Shown in pieces: positions 1-8,766 of a stretch of DNA of 64,000 nucleotides. Position numbers and translations under genes: made by a program. Each line of letters starts with the position of its first letter. The first letter of the stretch is position 1. Under the pieces are notes generated by a model, which saw only the letters and a program-made list of their open reading frames with translations, had not been told where the DNA came from and did no database searches. The stretch spans positions 5,871 through 69,870 of the forward strand of contig JBOFTV010000045.1 of assembly GCA_051652245.1 (NCBI GenBank), written 5' to 3'. This DNA is from BHER01 sp051652245 (GTDB lineage: Bacteria > Bacillota_I > Bacilli_A > Culicoidibacterales > Culicoidibacteraceae).

Positions 1-1
1 A

Positions 2-187
2 TATCTTACTTTCCTTGAAAACAACCAATACGAACTAAACATATACCACTCAACCGCAATATTAAGTGTGGAAATCGACGATATTGTGACAATTATCGAC
101 GACACAACCACGGGCTACATTTACATAAAAAAAAAGGGAATCCTTGGTTGGATTCCCCGATATTGTATTGCAAAAAAGGCGGATTAA
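2..187 (+). CDS. 3' end of a protein with a C-terminal SH3-like domain (partial)
   Basis: The reading frame is open from the window edge to a TAA at 185-187 and gives 61 residues. The last 40 or so look like a bacterial SH3-like domain: VEIDDIVTIIDD, then GYIYIKKKG, then GWIPRYC, which resembles the GW-P--Y end of SH3 folds. Such domains often form the wall-binding or protein-binding tail of secreted or regulatory proteins, but the body of this protein lies outside the window, so no function is assigned. The gene converges on glnA. A strong minus-strand terminator hairpin lies inside its final codons, which is unusual but compatible with coding. Confidence 0.6.
   Translation, partial: YLTFLENNQYELNIYHSTAILSVEIDDIVTIIDDTTTGYIYIKKKGILGWIPRYCIAKKAD
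127..157 (-). terminator. Rho-independent terminator of glnA, embedded in the opposing gene
   Basis: Read on the minus strand, GGGAATCC and GGATTCCC form a perfect 8-bp stem around a 6-nt loop, followed by nine U residues. It lies about 45 nt past the glnA stop codon, inside the 3' end of the opposing frame. Confidence 0.7.
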
Positions 188-199
188 CCGTCTTTTTTT
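172..199. terminator. Bidirectional terminator between convergent genes
   Basis: AAAAAAGGCGG and CCGTCTTTTTT form an 11-bp stem (one G:U) around ATTAA, with U-runs in both directions. It can end both the plus-strand gene and glnA. Confidence 0.65.
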
Positions 200-202
200 C
201 TA

Positions 203-1546
203 TTAATGTGAAAAGTATTTCTCTAATTCCCAACGACTAACTTTGACATTATAATGATCCCACTCATGGAGTTTTGCTTGCCGATATCGCGTATAAATAT
301 GTTCACCTAATGCTTGCTGAATAAAGATATTCTTATCTAATTCTTGCAGGGCCTCATAAAGTGTAACTGGTAAATGCTCTAAATTAGTTGAACGCACTTG
401 ATCAGCATCAACATCAAAAATATCACTACCAATAGCCATCCCCGGATCAAGTTTATTTTTAATACCATCAAGTCCAGCTGCAAGTAAAACACAAAGCGTT
501 AAATAAGGATTAGCAAGCGGGTCAGGATTACGCACTTCAATTCTTGTAGCAAGCCCCCTAGCAGCTGGAATTCTGACAAGTGAACTCCGATTACTTTCAG
601 AATAGGCAACATAACATGGTGCCTCAAACCCGGGAACAAGCCGCTTATAAGAATTTACAGTTGGATTTGTAATAGCGCAAAAACCTTTAGCATGCTTCAT
701 AATTCCAGCGATAAAATGACGGGCATTATCACTAATTTGTTGTGGATCACGAGGATCATAAAAAGCATTTTTACCATCTGCTGTAAAAAGTGATAAATTA
801 GTATGCATCCCACTACCAGCAATGAGTGAATATGGCTTAGCCATAAATGTTGCATGGAGTTTATGGCGCGTGGCAACTTCGCGAACAACGGTTTTAAATG
901 TTTGTAAATTATCAGCTGTCTGTAGAGCATCAGCATATTTCCAAGTAATTTCATTTTGCCCGGGGCCAACCTCATGATGACTTGCTTCAACTAAAAATCC
1001 GAGACGCTCAAGCTCATAAACAATTTCACGACGGCAATCTTCCGACTCATCAATAGGTGACTGGTCAAAATAGCCACCAGAATCGCTTGGTTGCAGTGAA
1101 CGTGGCTCAGTAGGTATTTCCTTAAAAAGATAGAACTCAGGCTCAAAACCAACATTAAAAGCAGAAAAACCAAATGTGTGGAGTTCTCCCAGAAGACGTT
1201 TCAAATTAGTCCGCGGATTTCCAATAAACTGGGCCCCATCTAATGTATAAGTATCACAAACAAACCGTGCAACCCCAGTTTCATGCACCGATTTCTCATA
1301 ATGGAGAACCCTCCACGTTTCAATTTCTGGTTGCAAAAACATATCCGACTCATGGATTCGTGTAAATCCTTGAATTGAAGAACCGTCAAACATTATTTTC
1401 CCCTCCAAGACATCATCTAACTTTCTTGCAGGCACCTCAACATTCTTCTGTTTACCGAGCAAATCCGTAAATTGCAAGCGGAGATAGGCAATATTATATT
1501 TCTTAATATCCGATTTAATGTTTTCCAACAAAATTGTTTTATCCAT
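203..1546 (-). CDS. glnA: Glutamine synthetase, type I alpha
   Basis: Glutamine synthetase makes glutamine from glutamate, ammonia and ATP as a cytoplasmic dodecamer and is the main ammonia-assimilating enzyme. The 447 residues are normal for the Bacillus-type GSI-alpha subfamily. Visible signatures are an N-terminal beta-grasp domain with FDGSSIQGF, the ATP/metal region around GPGQNEITW and the NPDPLANPYL motif. The adenylylation loop NLYDLP of GSI-beta enzymes is absent, so control by feedback inhibition is expected. The ATG is preceded by AAAGAGGG. A consensus promoter lies just upstream. No glnR neighbour and no clear GlnR/TnrA box (TGTNA-N7-TNACA) were seen, so regulation is unclear. Confidence 0.97.
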   Translation of the reverse strand: MDKTILLENIKSDIKKYNIAYLRLQFTDLLGKQKNVEVPARKLDDVLEGKIMFDGSSIQGFTRIHESDMFLQPEIETWRVLHYEKSVHETGVARFVCDTYTLDGAQFIGNPRTNLKRLLGELHTFGFSAFNVGFEPEFYLFKEIPTEPRSLQPSDSGGYFDQSPIDESEDCRREIVYELERLGFLVEASHHEVGPGQNEITWKYADALQTADNLQTFKTVVREVATRHKLHATFMAKPYSLIAGSGMHTNLSLFTADGKNAFYDPRDPQQISDNARHFIAGIMKHAKGFCAITNPTVNSYKRLVPGFEAPCYVAYSESNRSSLVRIPAARGLATRIEVRNPDPLANPYLTLCVLLAAGLDGIKNKLDPGMAIGSDIFDVDADQVRSTNLEHLPVTLYEALQELDKNIFIQQALGEHIYTRYRQAKLHEWDHYNVKVSRWELEKYFSH

Positions 1547-1584
1547 CGTTTAGAGACCCTCTTTCATTTTTTATTTTATAAAGA

Positions 1585-1613
1585 ATGATATCCTTTTTCA
1601 CGACATTTGTCAA
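1585..1613 (-). promoter_or_regulatory. Sigma-A promoter of glnA
   Basis: On the minus strand, TTGACA (1608-1613) and TATCAT (1585-1590) are separated by exactly 17 nt, upstream of the glnA ribosome binding site. The -35 box abuts the terminator of the preceding gene. Confidence 0.8.
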
Positions 1614-1614
1614 T

Positions 1615-1640
1615 AAAAAAGAGCGATAACGCTCCTTTTT
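1615..1640 (-). terminator. Terminator of the ABC-F gene
   Basis: On the minus strand, AAAAAGGAGCG, TTAT, then CGCTC and six U residues form a compact intrinsic terminator between the ABC-F stop and the glnA promoter. Confidence 0.75.
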
Positions 1641-1649
1641 ATTGAATAA

Positions 1650-3557
1650 TTAAATTGAATCGAGTAATTGATGAACCTGCTCCCACTGTTCCATAAGCAA
1701 CAGTAACTTAGCTTCAGCATCCAGCTTTTTAGCCGCAAATTCTTGCGACTTTTGATAATCCGAATAAATTTCCTCATCAAAAAGCGCTTTTTCTACCAAA
1801 ACGAGTTCTTGCTCCAAAACATCAATTTCAGCTTCAATCGCCGCCGCTTGATTTTTAAGCCGCCGCTGCTTCGCCTGCTGCTGTTTTTGCTCTATTCGAT
1901 CAACTTGCGCATCTTTAACAACAGTCTCCGTTTCGTCTTCAACATCATTATTACTTGTTGAAAAAAGCTCGAAACTGGCATAATCATCAAAAAAATACAC
2001 CTTATGCTGATGGAAGAAAATTATTTTAGTTGCCAGGCGCTCAATAAAATCACGGTCATGCGAAGCAAATAAAACAGTCCCATCAAATTTCAAGAGACTC
2101 TCGACCAAAGCATCTTTTGATTGTAAATCCAAGTGATTGGTTGGCTCATCAAGCAGCAATGTATTTGCCTTTTCAAAGCAAAGTAGAGCAAGCAGTAGAC
2201 GCTGCTTCTCCCCCCCACTTAATGTTGTATTATTCATATGAACATCTTCTTGAGGGAACCCAAAGCGTGCTAAAATCGGATAAATAATTTCACGGTTAGC
2301 ATCCGGATAAACATCAGCAAAAGTATCATAAACACTGACACTCTTCGTTGAAAACACCTGTTGTTGTTGGAAATAGGCAATATCAACATGATGACCAAAA
2401 TCAATTTTACCAGCAATAGGTGGAATATTATTGACTAAAGTTGACAATAAAGTCGACTTGCCAATTCCATTTTTTCCAACTAGGGCAATGCGTTCAAAGC
2501 GGAGTACATCAAAATTCAGCGTTTCATAAAGGGGGGCTTCATAACCAATCGACGTTCCATCAAATTTAAAAATAAACTTGCCACTTGTTCGATTTGTGGG
2601 TAAATTAAATGGTTTAAGCGTCGTTGCCAGTTTTAATTGCTTGACATCATCCATCTTATGTAATTTCTTAGCAGCACTCTGAGCGCGATTTGCGGTAGAA
2701 GCACGGGCCTTATTTTTAGCAATAAACTGTTCGAGTTTTTGCTTTTCACTAATAATTGCAGCTTGCGACTTCTCCAAAAAGGTAATATGCTCAATAAGAT
2801 ATTGCTTATAATTTTTATACGTCCCATTATATGTAACAAGTGAAAAAGAAATAACTTGCCAAACGGAAGTTGCCAGCGAAGCAAGCAACTTTTCATCGTG
2901 GCTAATTAAAATAATTGCCTTTGGATAAGACGCTAAATAGGCATCCAACCAAATAATAGTCTCAATATCGAGATGATTTGTTGGCTCATCGAGCAAAAGC
3001 ACATCGGGTTGTTCCAACAATAATTTAGCCAAATGCAATCTAATTTGCTGCCCCCCACTCAAGGAAAAGACAGACAGAGACCACATCGATTCACTAAAGC
3101 CAAAACGCGTGAGCAGCATTTTAATTTTCGTTTCCAGCTGATAAATCCCTTTTTGGTTAGCCTCTAACTGCAAGCTCTCATAGCGCGTGCTCAATTTTTC
3201 AAAAGCCTCACTACCATAGTTTGTCGTTGCAAAAAGCAACTCACACGATCGAATCGTCTCCAAAATAACCAAATCTTTTTCAATTACATTAAGCATCGTC
3301 TGATAAACGGACTCATCAACAAAAAATTGGGCATGCTGATCGGCATAGCCAACAGTTGTCCCGCCACTATAATTAATTGCGCCATTATCAGGTGCCTCAA
3401 TTTCAGCAAGAATTTTTAATAATGTTGACTTCCCTGTTCCATTAGGACCAACAAGGACAATTTTCTGCCCTTGATGAACTGAAAAGCTCGCATCTTCAAA
3501 TACGAGCTGATCACCATAATATTTAGTTAAGCCCGAAGCTGTCAAATATTGTTTCAT
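1650..3557 (-). CDS. ABC-F family ATPase (YdiF/Uup-like)
   Basis: ABC-F proteins are soluble twin-ATPase proteins that act at the ribosomal E site, in translation or antibiotic protection, rather than in transport. Two ATP-binding cassettes are visible: Walker A GPNGTGKST and GKNGIGKST, signatures LSGGQQ and LSGGEK, and two LLLDEPTNHLD Walker B motifs. There are no membrane segments. A charged linker separates the cassettes, and the last 75 or so residues are a Lys/Glu/Gln-rich coiled coil as in YdiF. The start is set at the ATG of MKQYLTASG, 6 nt after AGGAGG; a longer frame of nine more codons would run through that ribosome binding site. The binding site overlaps the stop of the upstream gene, so the two are probably cotranscribed. 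Whether it is a housekeeping or resistance type cannot be told. Confidence 0.9.
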   Translation of the reverse strand: MKQYLTASGLTKYYGDQLVFEDASFSVHQGQKIVLVGPNGTGKSTLLKILAEIEAPDNGAINYSGGTTVGYADQHAQFFVDESVYQTMLNVIEKDLVILETIRSCELLFATTNYGSEAFEKLSTRYESLQLEANQKGIYQLETKIKMLLTRFGFSESMWSLSVFSLSGGQQIRLHLAKLLLEQPDVLLLDEPTNHLDIETIIWLDAYLASYPKAIILISHDEKLLASLATSVWQVISFSLVTYNGTYKNYKQYLIEHITFLEKSQAAIISEKQKLEQFIAKNKARASTANRAQSAAKKLHKMDDVKQLKLATTLKPFNLPTNRTSGKFIFKFDGTSIGYEAPLYETLNFDVLRFERIALVGKNGIGKSTLLSTLVNNIPPIAGKIDFGHHVDIAYFQQQQVFSTKSVSVYDTFADVYPDANREIIYPILARFGFPQEDVHMNNTTLSGGEKQRLLLALLCFEKANTLLLDEPTNHLDLQSKDALVESLLKFDGTVLFASHDRDFIERLATKIIFFHQHKVYFFDDYASFELFSTSNNDVEDETETVVKDAQVDRIEQKQQQAKQRRLKNQAAAIEAEIDVLEQELVLVEKALFDEEIYSDYQKSQEFAAKKLDAEAKLLLLMEQWEQVHQLLDSI

Positions 3558-3567
3558 AAAATGCCTC

Positions 3568-3987
3568 CTATAGGGTTTTCTCACAATAGGTAATATACTT
3601 TTTAAACGCTTCTGTTTGGGCTTTAATTAGATTTCTCTTCATAAAACGCTGGAAAAAAGAGTCATTTTCAAGTATAATTAACAGAGATACAACTGTATTA
3701 TTATCAGCAGTTTCAAATAACCAAGAAATTGTAATTTTTGATTGTTTATTGACTAAACTATATTCAAAACAGTAAGGTTTTTCATGTTTTGTAATAGTTG
3801 CAGTGTACTCAACATCTTGGCCAAAACTATGCTCAACGTATTTAAATTTTGTCCCAATAGGTTGTGTATACGAAGTGTTGAACGTCACCGATTTTTGATT
3901 TAAATCGAGTAAAACAGCATTAGTAAAACGCGAAAAAACAGCAGAAATATCATGGGCAAATGAATGCTTATATTTACTTTGTTTCAT
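3568..3987 (-). CDS. SRPBCC/DUF3284-like small protein
   Basis: This 139-residue protein has alternating strands and a C-terminal amphipathic helix (NLIKAQTEAFKKYITY), typical of START/SRPBCC ligand-binding folds. It most resembles DUF3284 proteins of Bacillota, but that is recognition by eye only and no biochemical role is known. There is no signal peptide. The ATG follows AAAGGAGG. The stop codon overlaps the ribosome binding site of the ABC-F gene, which points to a two-gene operon. It is divergent from cysS. Confidence 0.6.
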   Translation of the reverse strand: MKQSKYKHSFAHDISAVFSRFTNAVLLDLNQKSVTFNTSYTQPIGTKFKYVEHSFGQDVEYTATITKHEKPYCFEYSLVNKQSKITISWLFETADNNTVVSLLIILENDSFFQRFMKRNLIKAQTEAFKKYITYCEKTL

Positions 3988-4103
3988 TAAAATGGCCTCC
4001 TTTTATAATATACTTGGAAAATAACAAGTACACTAATACTAATACAAATGAAGAGAAAAATCAATATAAAAACAATATTTAAAAAAGAAATAGAGGAAAA
4101 GTA

Positions 4104-5459
4104 ATGATAAATATTTTTGACAATCGTACAAGGGAGTTAAAAGAATTCATTCCAATTAACAAAAATCGTGTCAGAATGTATGTCTGTGGTCCAACCGTCT
4201 ATAATTATATTCACATTGGAAATGCTCGCCCAGCCGTTTTTTTTGACGTTGTTAGTCGTTATTTTATGTATCAGGGATATGAAGTTGATTTTGTTAGTAA
4301 TATTACGGATATTGACGATAAAATAATTCAACGTGCTCAAGAAGAAGGGGTAACAGAACAAGAAATCACCCAAAAATATAGCGAAGCATTCCTAGAAGAC
4401 TGTGCAAAATTAGGTGTCTGCCTGACAACAAAACGACTATATGCAACAGAATATATTACTGAAATCATCACCTATATTCAACGCCTAATTGCAGCAGAGG
4501 TCGCATATGTTGTCAATGGATCAGTCTATTTTGACATCGCAAAAATAGACGTTTATGCTGAACTCTCAAAGCAAAGCATAGCAGGCATGCAAATAGGAGC
4601 AAGAATCGAAGAAAACTTAGAAAAGAAATCAGCAATTGACTTCAACCTCTGGAAACCAACAACAAAAGGCCTCAACTGGGACTCACCTTGGTCTAGAGGA
4701 CGACCGGGATGGCATACGGAATGTGTAGCAATGATTGAGGCACACTTTGGTGGTCCAATTGATATTCATGGAGGTGGAATGGATTTGAAATTCCCCCATC
4801 ATGACAATGAAATCGCCCAGGCAAAAGCCTTAGGTTGCAATGTCCTAGCAAATTATTGGATGCACAATGGTTTTGTCGAATTAGACACCCAGAAGATGTC
4901 AAAATCACTAGGTAATTTTTCACTAGCCACAGATGTAATTGAGCAATATGGCGCAAAAGCTGTTCGGTTTTGGCTCCTATCAGTCCAATACAGTCAACCC
5001 CTAGCTTTTAGCCCCGATATTTTATTAGAAACCCAACAAATTGTTGAAAAAATGCAACAAATGTACGAAGATGTAACAACACAATTAAAAATAAATAATT
5101 ATTTGGCCAAAAACTTGATTTCGAGCGAAAGAGTATATGAGCAACAACAAAAATTTGAAGCTGCGATGAACAATGATTTTAATACAGCAAATGCGATTAC
5201 AACTTTACATGAAATAACCAAACAGATGAATATCCATTTGCGCCAAGGGGAGAAAAGTTATGGTGTACTATCACAGTATGCAATGCTCTTTTCTAAAATT
5301 GACGAAGTATTAGGATTAAACTTAGCAATTGAAATCACCATTGATGCGCCAACAATCCAAACCTATAAGTCTTGGCAAGAAGCCAAAGCAAGTAAAGACT
5401 TTATCACAGCAGACAAGCATCGCAACGCTTTACTTGCTAAAAATATACGCGTAAGATAA
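4104..5459 (+). CDS. cysS: Cysteinyl-tRNA synthetase
   Basis: CysRS charges tRNA-Cys in the cytoplasm. This class I synthetase has CGPTVYN with the first zinc-ligand Cys, the HIGH-type motif HIGNARPA, GWHTECVAM and HHDNE supplying further zinc ligands, and the KMSKS motif KMSKSLGN. Its 451 residues are slightly short of the usual 460-470, and the C-terminal anticodon-binding region is compact. The ribosome binding site is GAGGAAAAG. It heads cysS-rlmB-sigH-like, as in Bacillus, but the mini-RNase III gene usually placed between cysS and rlmB is absent. Confidence 0.97.
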   Translation: MINIFDNRTRELKEFIPINKNRVRMYVCGPTVYNYIHIGNARPAVFFDVVSRYFMYQGYEVDFVSNITDIDDKIIQRAQEEGVTEQEITQKYSEAFLEDCAKLGVCLTTKRLYATEYITEIITYIQRLIAAEVAYVVNGSVYFDIAKIDVYAELSKQSIAGMQIGARIEENLEKKSAIDFNLWKPTTKGLNWDSPWSRGRPGWHTECVAMIEAHFGGPIDIHGGGMDLKFPHHDNEIAQAKALGCNVLANYWMHNGFVELDTQKMSKSLGNFSLATDVIEQYGAKAVRFWLLSVQYSQPLAFSPDILLETQQIVEKMQQMYEDVTTQLKINNYLAKNLISSERVYEQQQKFEAAMNNDFNTANAITTLHEITKQMNIHLRQGEKSYGVLSQYAMLFSKIDEVLGLNLAIEITIDAPTIQTYKSWQEAKASKDFITADKHRNALLAKNIRVR

Positions 5460-5493
5460 TAATAAATATATTAAGAAATAAAGGAGCATAATA

Positions 5494-6237
5494 ATGCAAA
5501 TAATCTATGGGAAAAACAGTGTAGAAACATACCTTCAATATGCAGACAAGCTAGTCAAAGAAATTCTATTATATGAGGGAGTAACGGAGAAAACAAGCGA
5601 AGAAATCATGACACTTGCCATCAAAAAGCAAATAAAAGTAACAATAATTAACAAAAAAGAACTACAAAAATATGTTGACCCCAAAGCTGTCCACCAGGGA
5701 ATACTTGCAAAAACAGATGATTTTAAATATGCAGATCTGCATACTGTTTTATCTAATGTTAAACAATTGGAGCGTCCACCTTTTTTTCTTCTAATTGATC
5801 AGCTACAGGATCCGCGGAATTTGGGGGCTATTTTGCGTAGTGCTGATTGTGCAGGTGGAGTAGATGGGGTAATTATTACCAAGCATAATAGTTGTGAGGT
5901 AACAGCAGCAGCAATTAAAACATCAACAGGGGCAGCACTTAATATTCCGATTATCCAAGTAGTCAATGCTAAAAATGCAATTACAGCACTTAAAAAGGCC
6001 GGAATTTGGATTTGTGGTTTAGATATGGATGGCGCAGTTGACTACCGCAAGCAGGATTATTTAATGCCGCTTTGCTTAATTGTTGGTGGTGAAGATAAGG
6101 GGGTTCGCCACATTATTAAAAGGGAAAGTGATTTTAACGTATTCATACCAATGCATTCAGCAACAGTAAATTCATTGAATGTGTCGGTCGCAACAAGTTT
6201 ATTAGTATATGAAGTTATGTATCAACGCGCAAAATAA
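5494..6237 (+). CDS. rlmB: 23S rRNA (guanosine-2'-O-)-methyltransferase, SpoU family
   Basis: RlmB methylates the ribose 2'-O of a guanosine in 23S rRNA domain V using S-adenosylmethionine. The 247-residue protein has an N-terminal substrate-binding domain (about 1-75) and a SPOUT trefoil-knot domain with motif 1 NLGAILRSADCAG, motif 2 LIVGGEDKGV and motif 3 NSLNVSVATSLLVYE. The ribosome binding site is AAAGGAG. It sits 34 nt after cysS and 15 nt before the sigma factor gene, in one operon. TrmH-type tRNA methylation is the alternative, but length and gene order favour RlmB. Confidence 0.9.
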   Translation: MQIIYGKNSVETYLQYADKLVKEILLYEGVTEKTSEEIMTLAIKKQIKVTIINKKELQKYVDPKAVHQGILAKTDDFKYADLHTVLSNVKQLERPPFFLLIDQLQDPRNLGAILRSADCAGGVDGVIITKHNSCEVTAAAIKTSTGAALNIPIIQVVNAKNAITALKKAGIWICGLDMDGAVDYRKQDYLMPLCLIVGGEDKGVRHIIKRESDFNVFIPMHSATVNSLNVSVATSLLVYEVMYQRAK

Positions 6238-6252
6238 ACGTAAGGAGAAATT

Positions 6253-6813
6253 ATGGGGGAACCAAGTTATGACGAGTTATATTACTTAGCTTGTGAGAAA
6301 AATGAAATGGCAGAGAAGATGCTTTGCCAACGAATTGAAAGATATTTACAGTGGCTCTGTTTTGTTAAAGCAAATGATTTTTTGCGAACAGAAGACATAA
6401 TGTCATATGGATGGCAAGGCTATATTGATGCAATGCAACGGTATTTGCCTGGTCATAACACAACTTTTAAGACATTTGCCCAGTTTTGTATCAAAAGAAG
6501 ATTAATCGATGTCCAGAGGGGAAGAAATAAGCGCACAATGAAAGCACATATGACAAGCCTGCTTATTTCGGATGAGAAAGTGGCTTATACGGTCGAAACA
6601 CGCTACACAACTCAAATTACTGATGAAAATATGATATTTGAAACATTTTGGAAACAATTAGTCGCCAAAGAGCGCTTGCTCCTAAGTAAATATACTTTTG
6701 GTGAAAGCATTGACGAAATGGCAACATACTTTCAGTGCTCAAATGCTTCAATTTACAAGAAAATTAGAGGCTTAAGAACCAAACTTGTCCAAAGCATGAG
6801 CGGAAACCAATAA
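6253..6813 (+). CDS. SigH-like RNA polymerase sigma factor
   Basis: This is a 186-residue sigma-70-family protein. Region 2 spans about residues 5-95 (GWQGYIDAMQRYLPG, TFKTFAQFCIKRRLIDVQR), followed by a variable linker and a region-4 helix-turn-helix (SIDEMATYFQCSNASIYKK). Its place after cysS-rlmB is that of sigH in Bacillus, and its length is close to SigH/ComX-type factors, which control early sporulation or competence genes. No sporulation or competence genes are visible nearby, so the regulon here is unknown. The ribosome binding site is AAGGAG. The sequence is too divergent to prove orthology with SigH. Confidence 0.8.
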   Translation: MGEPSYDELYYLACEKNEMAEKMLCQRIERYLQWLCFVKANDFLRTEDIMSYGWQGYIDAMQRYLPGHNTTFKTFAQFCIKRRLIDVQRGRNKRTMKAHMTSLLISDEKVAYTVETRYTTQITDENMIFETFWKQLVAKERLLLSKYTFGESIDEMATYFQCSNASIYKKIRGLRTKLVQSMSGNQ

Positions 6814-6833
6814 ATAAAAATGAGGTAACAATA

Positions 6834-7550
6834 ATGGAAAAACAAACACATGTGCAAAAAATTAACTATAATACTGAACAAGAGAAAATTACCAAAGCGT
6901 ATCGCTTAAAAGGAATACGGCCAAAAGTTATTGTTCATAGTTGTTGTGCACCATGCAGCACATATGTCTTAGAAAAATTAGTCGTCGATATGGATGTGAC
7001 AATCTATTTTTATAACCCTAATATTCATCCAAAGCAAGAGTACCTTAGGCGAATGGATGCGCAAAAAGCATTTATTGATGCTTTCAATCATAAAACATCA
7101 GCAAATGTAGAATTTCTACCAGCACGGTATGAACCCAAAGAATTCTATGCCAAAACCAAAGATTTAGCGGATGAAAAAGAAGGTAGTGGTACAAGATGTG
7201 CTGTTTGTTATGAACTAAGAATTGATCAAGCTGCACAAAAAGGCGCAGAATTATCCTATGATTTTTTTGCCAGTGCGCTAACATTAAGTCCCAAAAAGAA
7301 TAGTCAAAAGATCAATGAAATTGGCAAGCAATTAGAAGAAATTTATGACATTGCTTACTTGCCCTCAGACTTTAAAAAGAATAATGGCTATAAAAGATCA
7401 ATTGAACTCTGTGGAGAATATGATGTCTACCGCCAGTGTTATTGCGGTTGTGTCTTTGCTGCTAAGCAGCAGGGAATTGATTTTAAAGAGGTCATTGCTA
7501 AGGCAAAACAAGCGCAAATGGAAAAGCAAGCGCAAATGGATGAAAAGTGA
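6834..7550 (+). CDS. queH: Epoxyqueuosine reductase QueH
   Basis: QueH carries out the last step of queuosine synthesis in tRNA, reducing epoxyqueuosine to queuosine; it replaces cobalamin-dependent QueG in many bacteria. The 238-residue protein has the family cysteine pairs: HSCCAPCS near the N terminus, RCAVCYELR in the middle and CYCGCVFA near the C terminus, which ligate an iron-sulfur cluster and a second metal. The tail has a short repeat (MEKQAQ, twice). The ribosome binding site is GAGGTAAC. It follows the sigma factor gene by 20 nt. No other queuosine genes are in the window, so salvage or distant genes must supply the precursor. Confidence 0.92.
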   Translation: MEKQTHVQKINYNTEQEKITKAYRLKGIRPKVIVHSCCAPCSTYVLEKLVVDMDVTIYFYNPNIHPKQEYLRRMDAQKAFIDAFNHKTSANVEFLPARYEPKEFYAKTKDLADEKEGSGTRCAVCYELRIDQAAQKGAELSYDFFASALTLSPKKNSQKINEIGKQLEEIYDIAYLPSDFKKNNGYKRSIELCGEYDVYRQCYCGCVFAAKQQGIDFKEVIAKAKQAQMEKQAQMDEK

Positions 7551-7611
7551 GTTAAATAACTTTTTTTGATGACAATAATGCTGAATATCCATGCTATTTT
7601 TGCTGAAATTG

Positions 7612-7620
7612 TGATATAAT
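7612..7620 (+). promoter_or_regulatory. Extended -10 promoter of pta
   Basis: TGATATAAT is an extended -10 element (TG-N-TATAAT) without a good -35. It lies about 70 nt before the chosen pta start and rules out longer N termini that would begin inside it. Confidence 0.65.
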
Positions 7621-7690
7621 GAAAGAGATGTGGCAGATTGCTTATTTTAATTTATTAAAATGTCAAAATAATAGTATGGAGGAAAACAGT

Positions 7691-8665
7691 ATGAATTTAA
7701 TTGAAACAATGAAAGTAGAAATCAAAGGAAAAGGACTAAGACTAGTCTTACCAGAGGGGTGGGATAGTCGCGTGCTGAATGCTGCAGCAAGATTAGTCTC
7801 TGAAAACCTAGTGCACCCAATTTTACTAGGAGATAAGATGACAATTTTACAAACGGCTAAAGGTTTAGGTCTAAATCTTGCAGAAATGGAAATTATTGAT
7901 CCGAAAACATATGCTGGTTTTGAGGATATGGTAGCATCATTTGTTGAACTACGTAAAGGCAAAATTACAGATAAGGAAGCACGAGAAATGCTTCAACAAA
8001 CGAACTATTTTGGAACGATGCTAATTAAACTTGGCTTGGCTGATGCTTTGGTGGGTGGTGTGATTTATTCAACGGCTGATACTGTAAGACCTGCATTACA
8101 AATTATCAAAACAAAGCCAGATGTTGCAAAGGTTTCAAGCATGTTTTATTTACACAAGGGTGCAGATTCTTATATTTTTGGTGACTGCGCCATTAATGTT
8201 AACCCTGATGCGGTTGATTTAGCTGATATAGCTACTGGTTGTGCTCTAGCAGCAACAAAATTTGGTATTAATGAACCAAAAGTAGCCTTTTTGAGTTATT
8301 CTTCCAAAGGATCAGGTGCAGGACCAGATGTTGAAAAAGTACAACAAGCAGCAAAATTATTCCAACAACAGCATCCAAATATTCCGTGCGACGGAGAATT
8401 ACAATTTGACAGTGCTGTTGTCCCAAGTGTTGCAATTCAAAAAGCACCAACATCAGATGTTGCAGGTTATGCAAATATCCTAATATTTCCTGATTTACAA
8501 TCAGCAAATATTGGCTATAAAATTGCCCAACGATTTGGAGGGTATGAAGCATTAGGACCGATTTTATTAGGTTTGAATTCACCAATTAATGATTTAAGCC
8601 GTGGAGCAAGTGTAGAAGATATTTACAAAGTTGCAATTATTACTATAGCGCAAATCAGAGCATAA
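7691..8665 (+). CDS. pta: Phosphate acetyltransferase
   Basis: Pta converts acetyl-CoA and phosphate to acetyl phosphate and CoA. With acetate kinase this yields ATP and acetate, a core fermentative route. The protein of 324 residues matches the single-domain Pta of Bacillota. Family features include LVLPEGWDSRVL near the N terminus, NYFGTMLIKLG, and the C-terminal ILIFPDLQSANIGYK and RGASVEDIY motifs. The start ATG follows GGAGG by 8 nt; an in-frame ATG 24 codons earlier lies inside the promoter and is rejected. It is followed by a strong terminator. Acetate kinase is not in the window. Confidence 0.95.
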   Translation: MNLIETMKVEIKGKGLRLVLPEGWDSRVLNAAARLVSENLVHPILLGDKMTILQTAKGLGLNLAEMEIIDPKTYAGFEDMVASFVELRKGKITDKEAREMLQQTNYFGTMLIKLGLADALVGGVIYSTADTVRPALQIIKTKPDVAKVSSMFYLHKGADSYIFGDCAINVNPDAVDLADIATGCALAATKFGINEPKVAFLSYSSKGSGAGPDVEKVQQAAKLFQQQHPNIPCDGELQFDSAVVPSVAIQKAPTSDVAGYANILIFPDLQSANIGYKIAQRFGGYEALGPILLGLNSPINDLSRGASVEDIYKVAIITIAQIRA

Positions 8666-8700
8666 AAATTAAAACAAAGCAGGGGAATCCTTGCAAGAGC

Positions 8701-8730
8701 AAATGCTTCTCAATTGAGAAGCATTTTTAT
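8701..8730 (+). terminator. Terminator of pta
   Basis: AAATGCTTCTC and its exact complement form a stem around AATT-type loop bases, followed by a T-run. Confidence 0.85.
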
Positions 8731-8766
8731 GCACAAAGTAAGTGTTAAATTTAAAGGAGCAATTCC

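Noticed and set aside
1547..1649. GlnR/TnrA box upstream of glnA
   Set aside because: No TGTNA-N7-TNACA match could be seen; the TGTCAA near the promoter is the -35 hexamer on the other strand.
3988..4103. T-box leader upstream of cysS
   Set aside because: The gap is too short and lacks the T-box sequence and a terminator.
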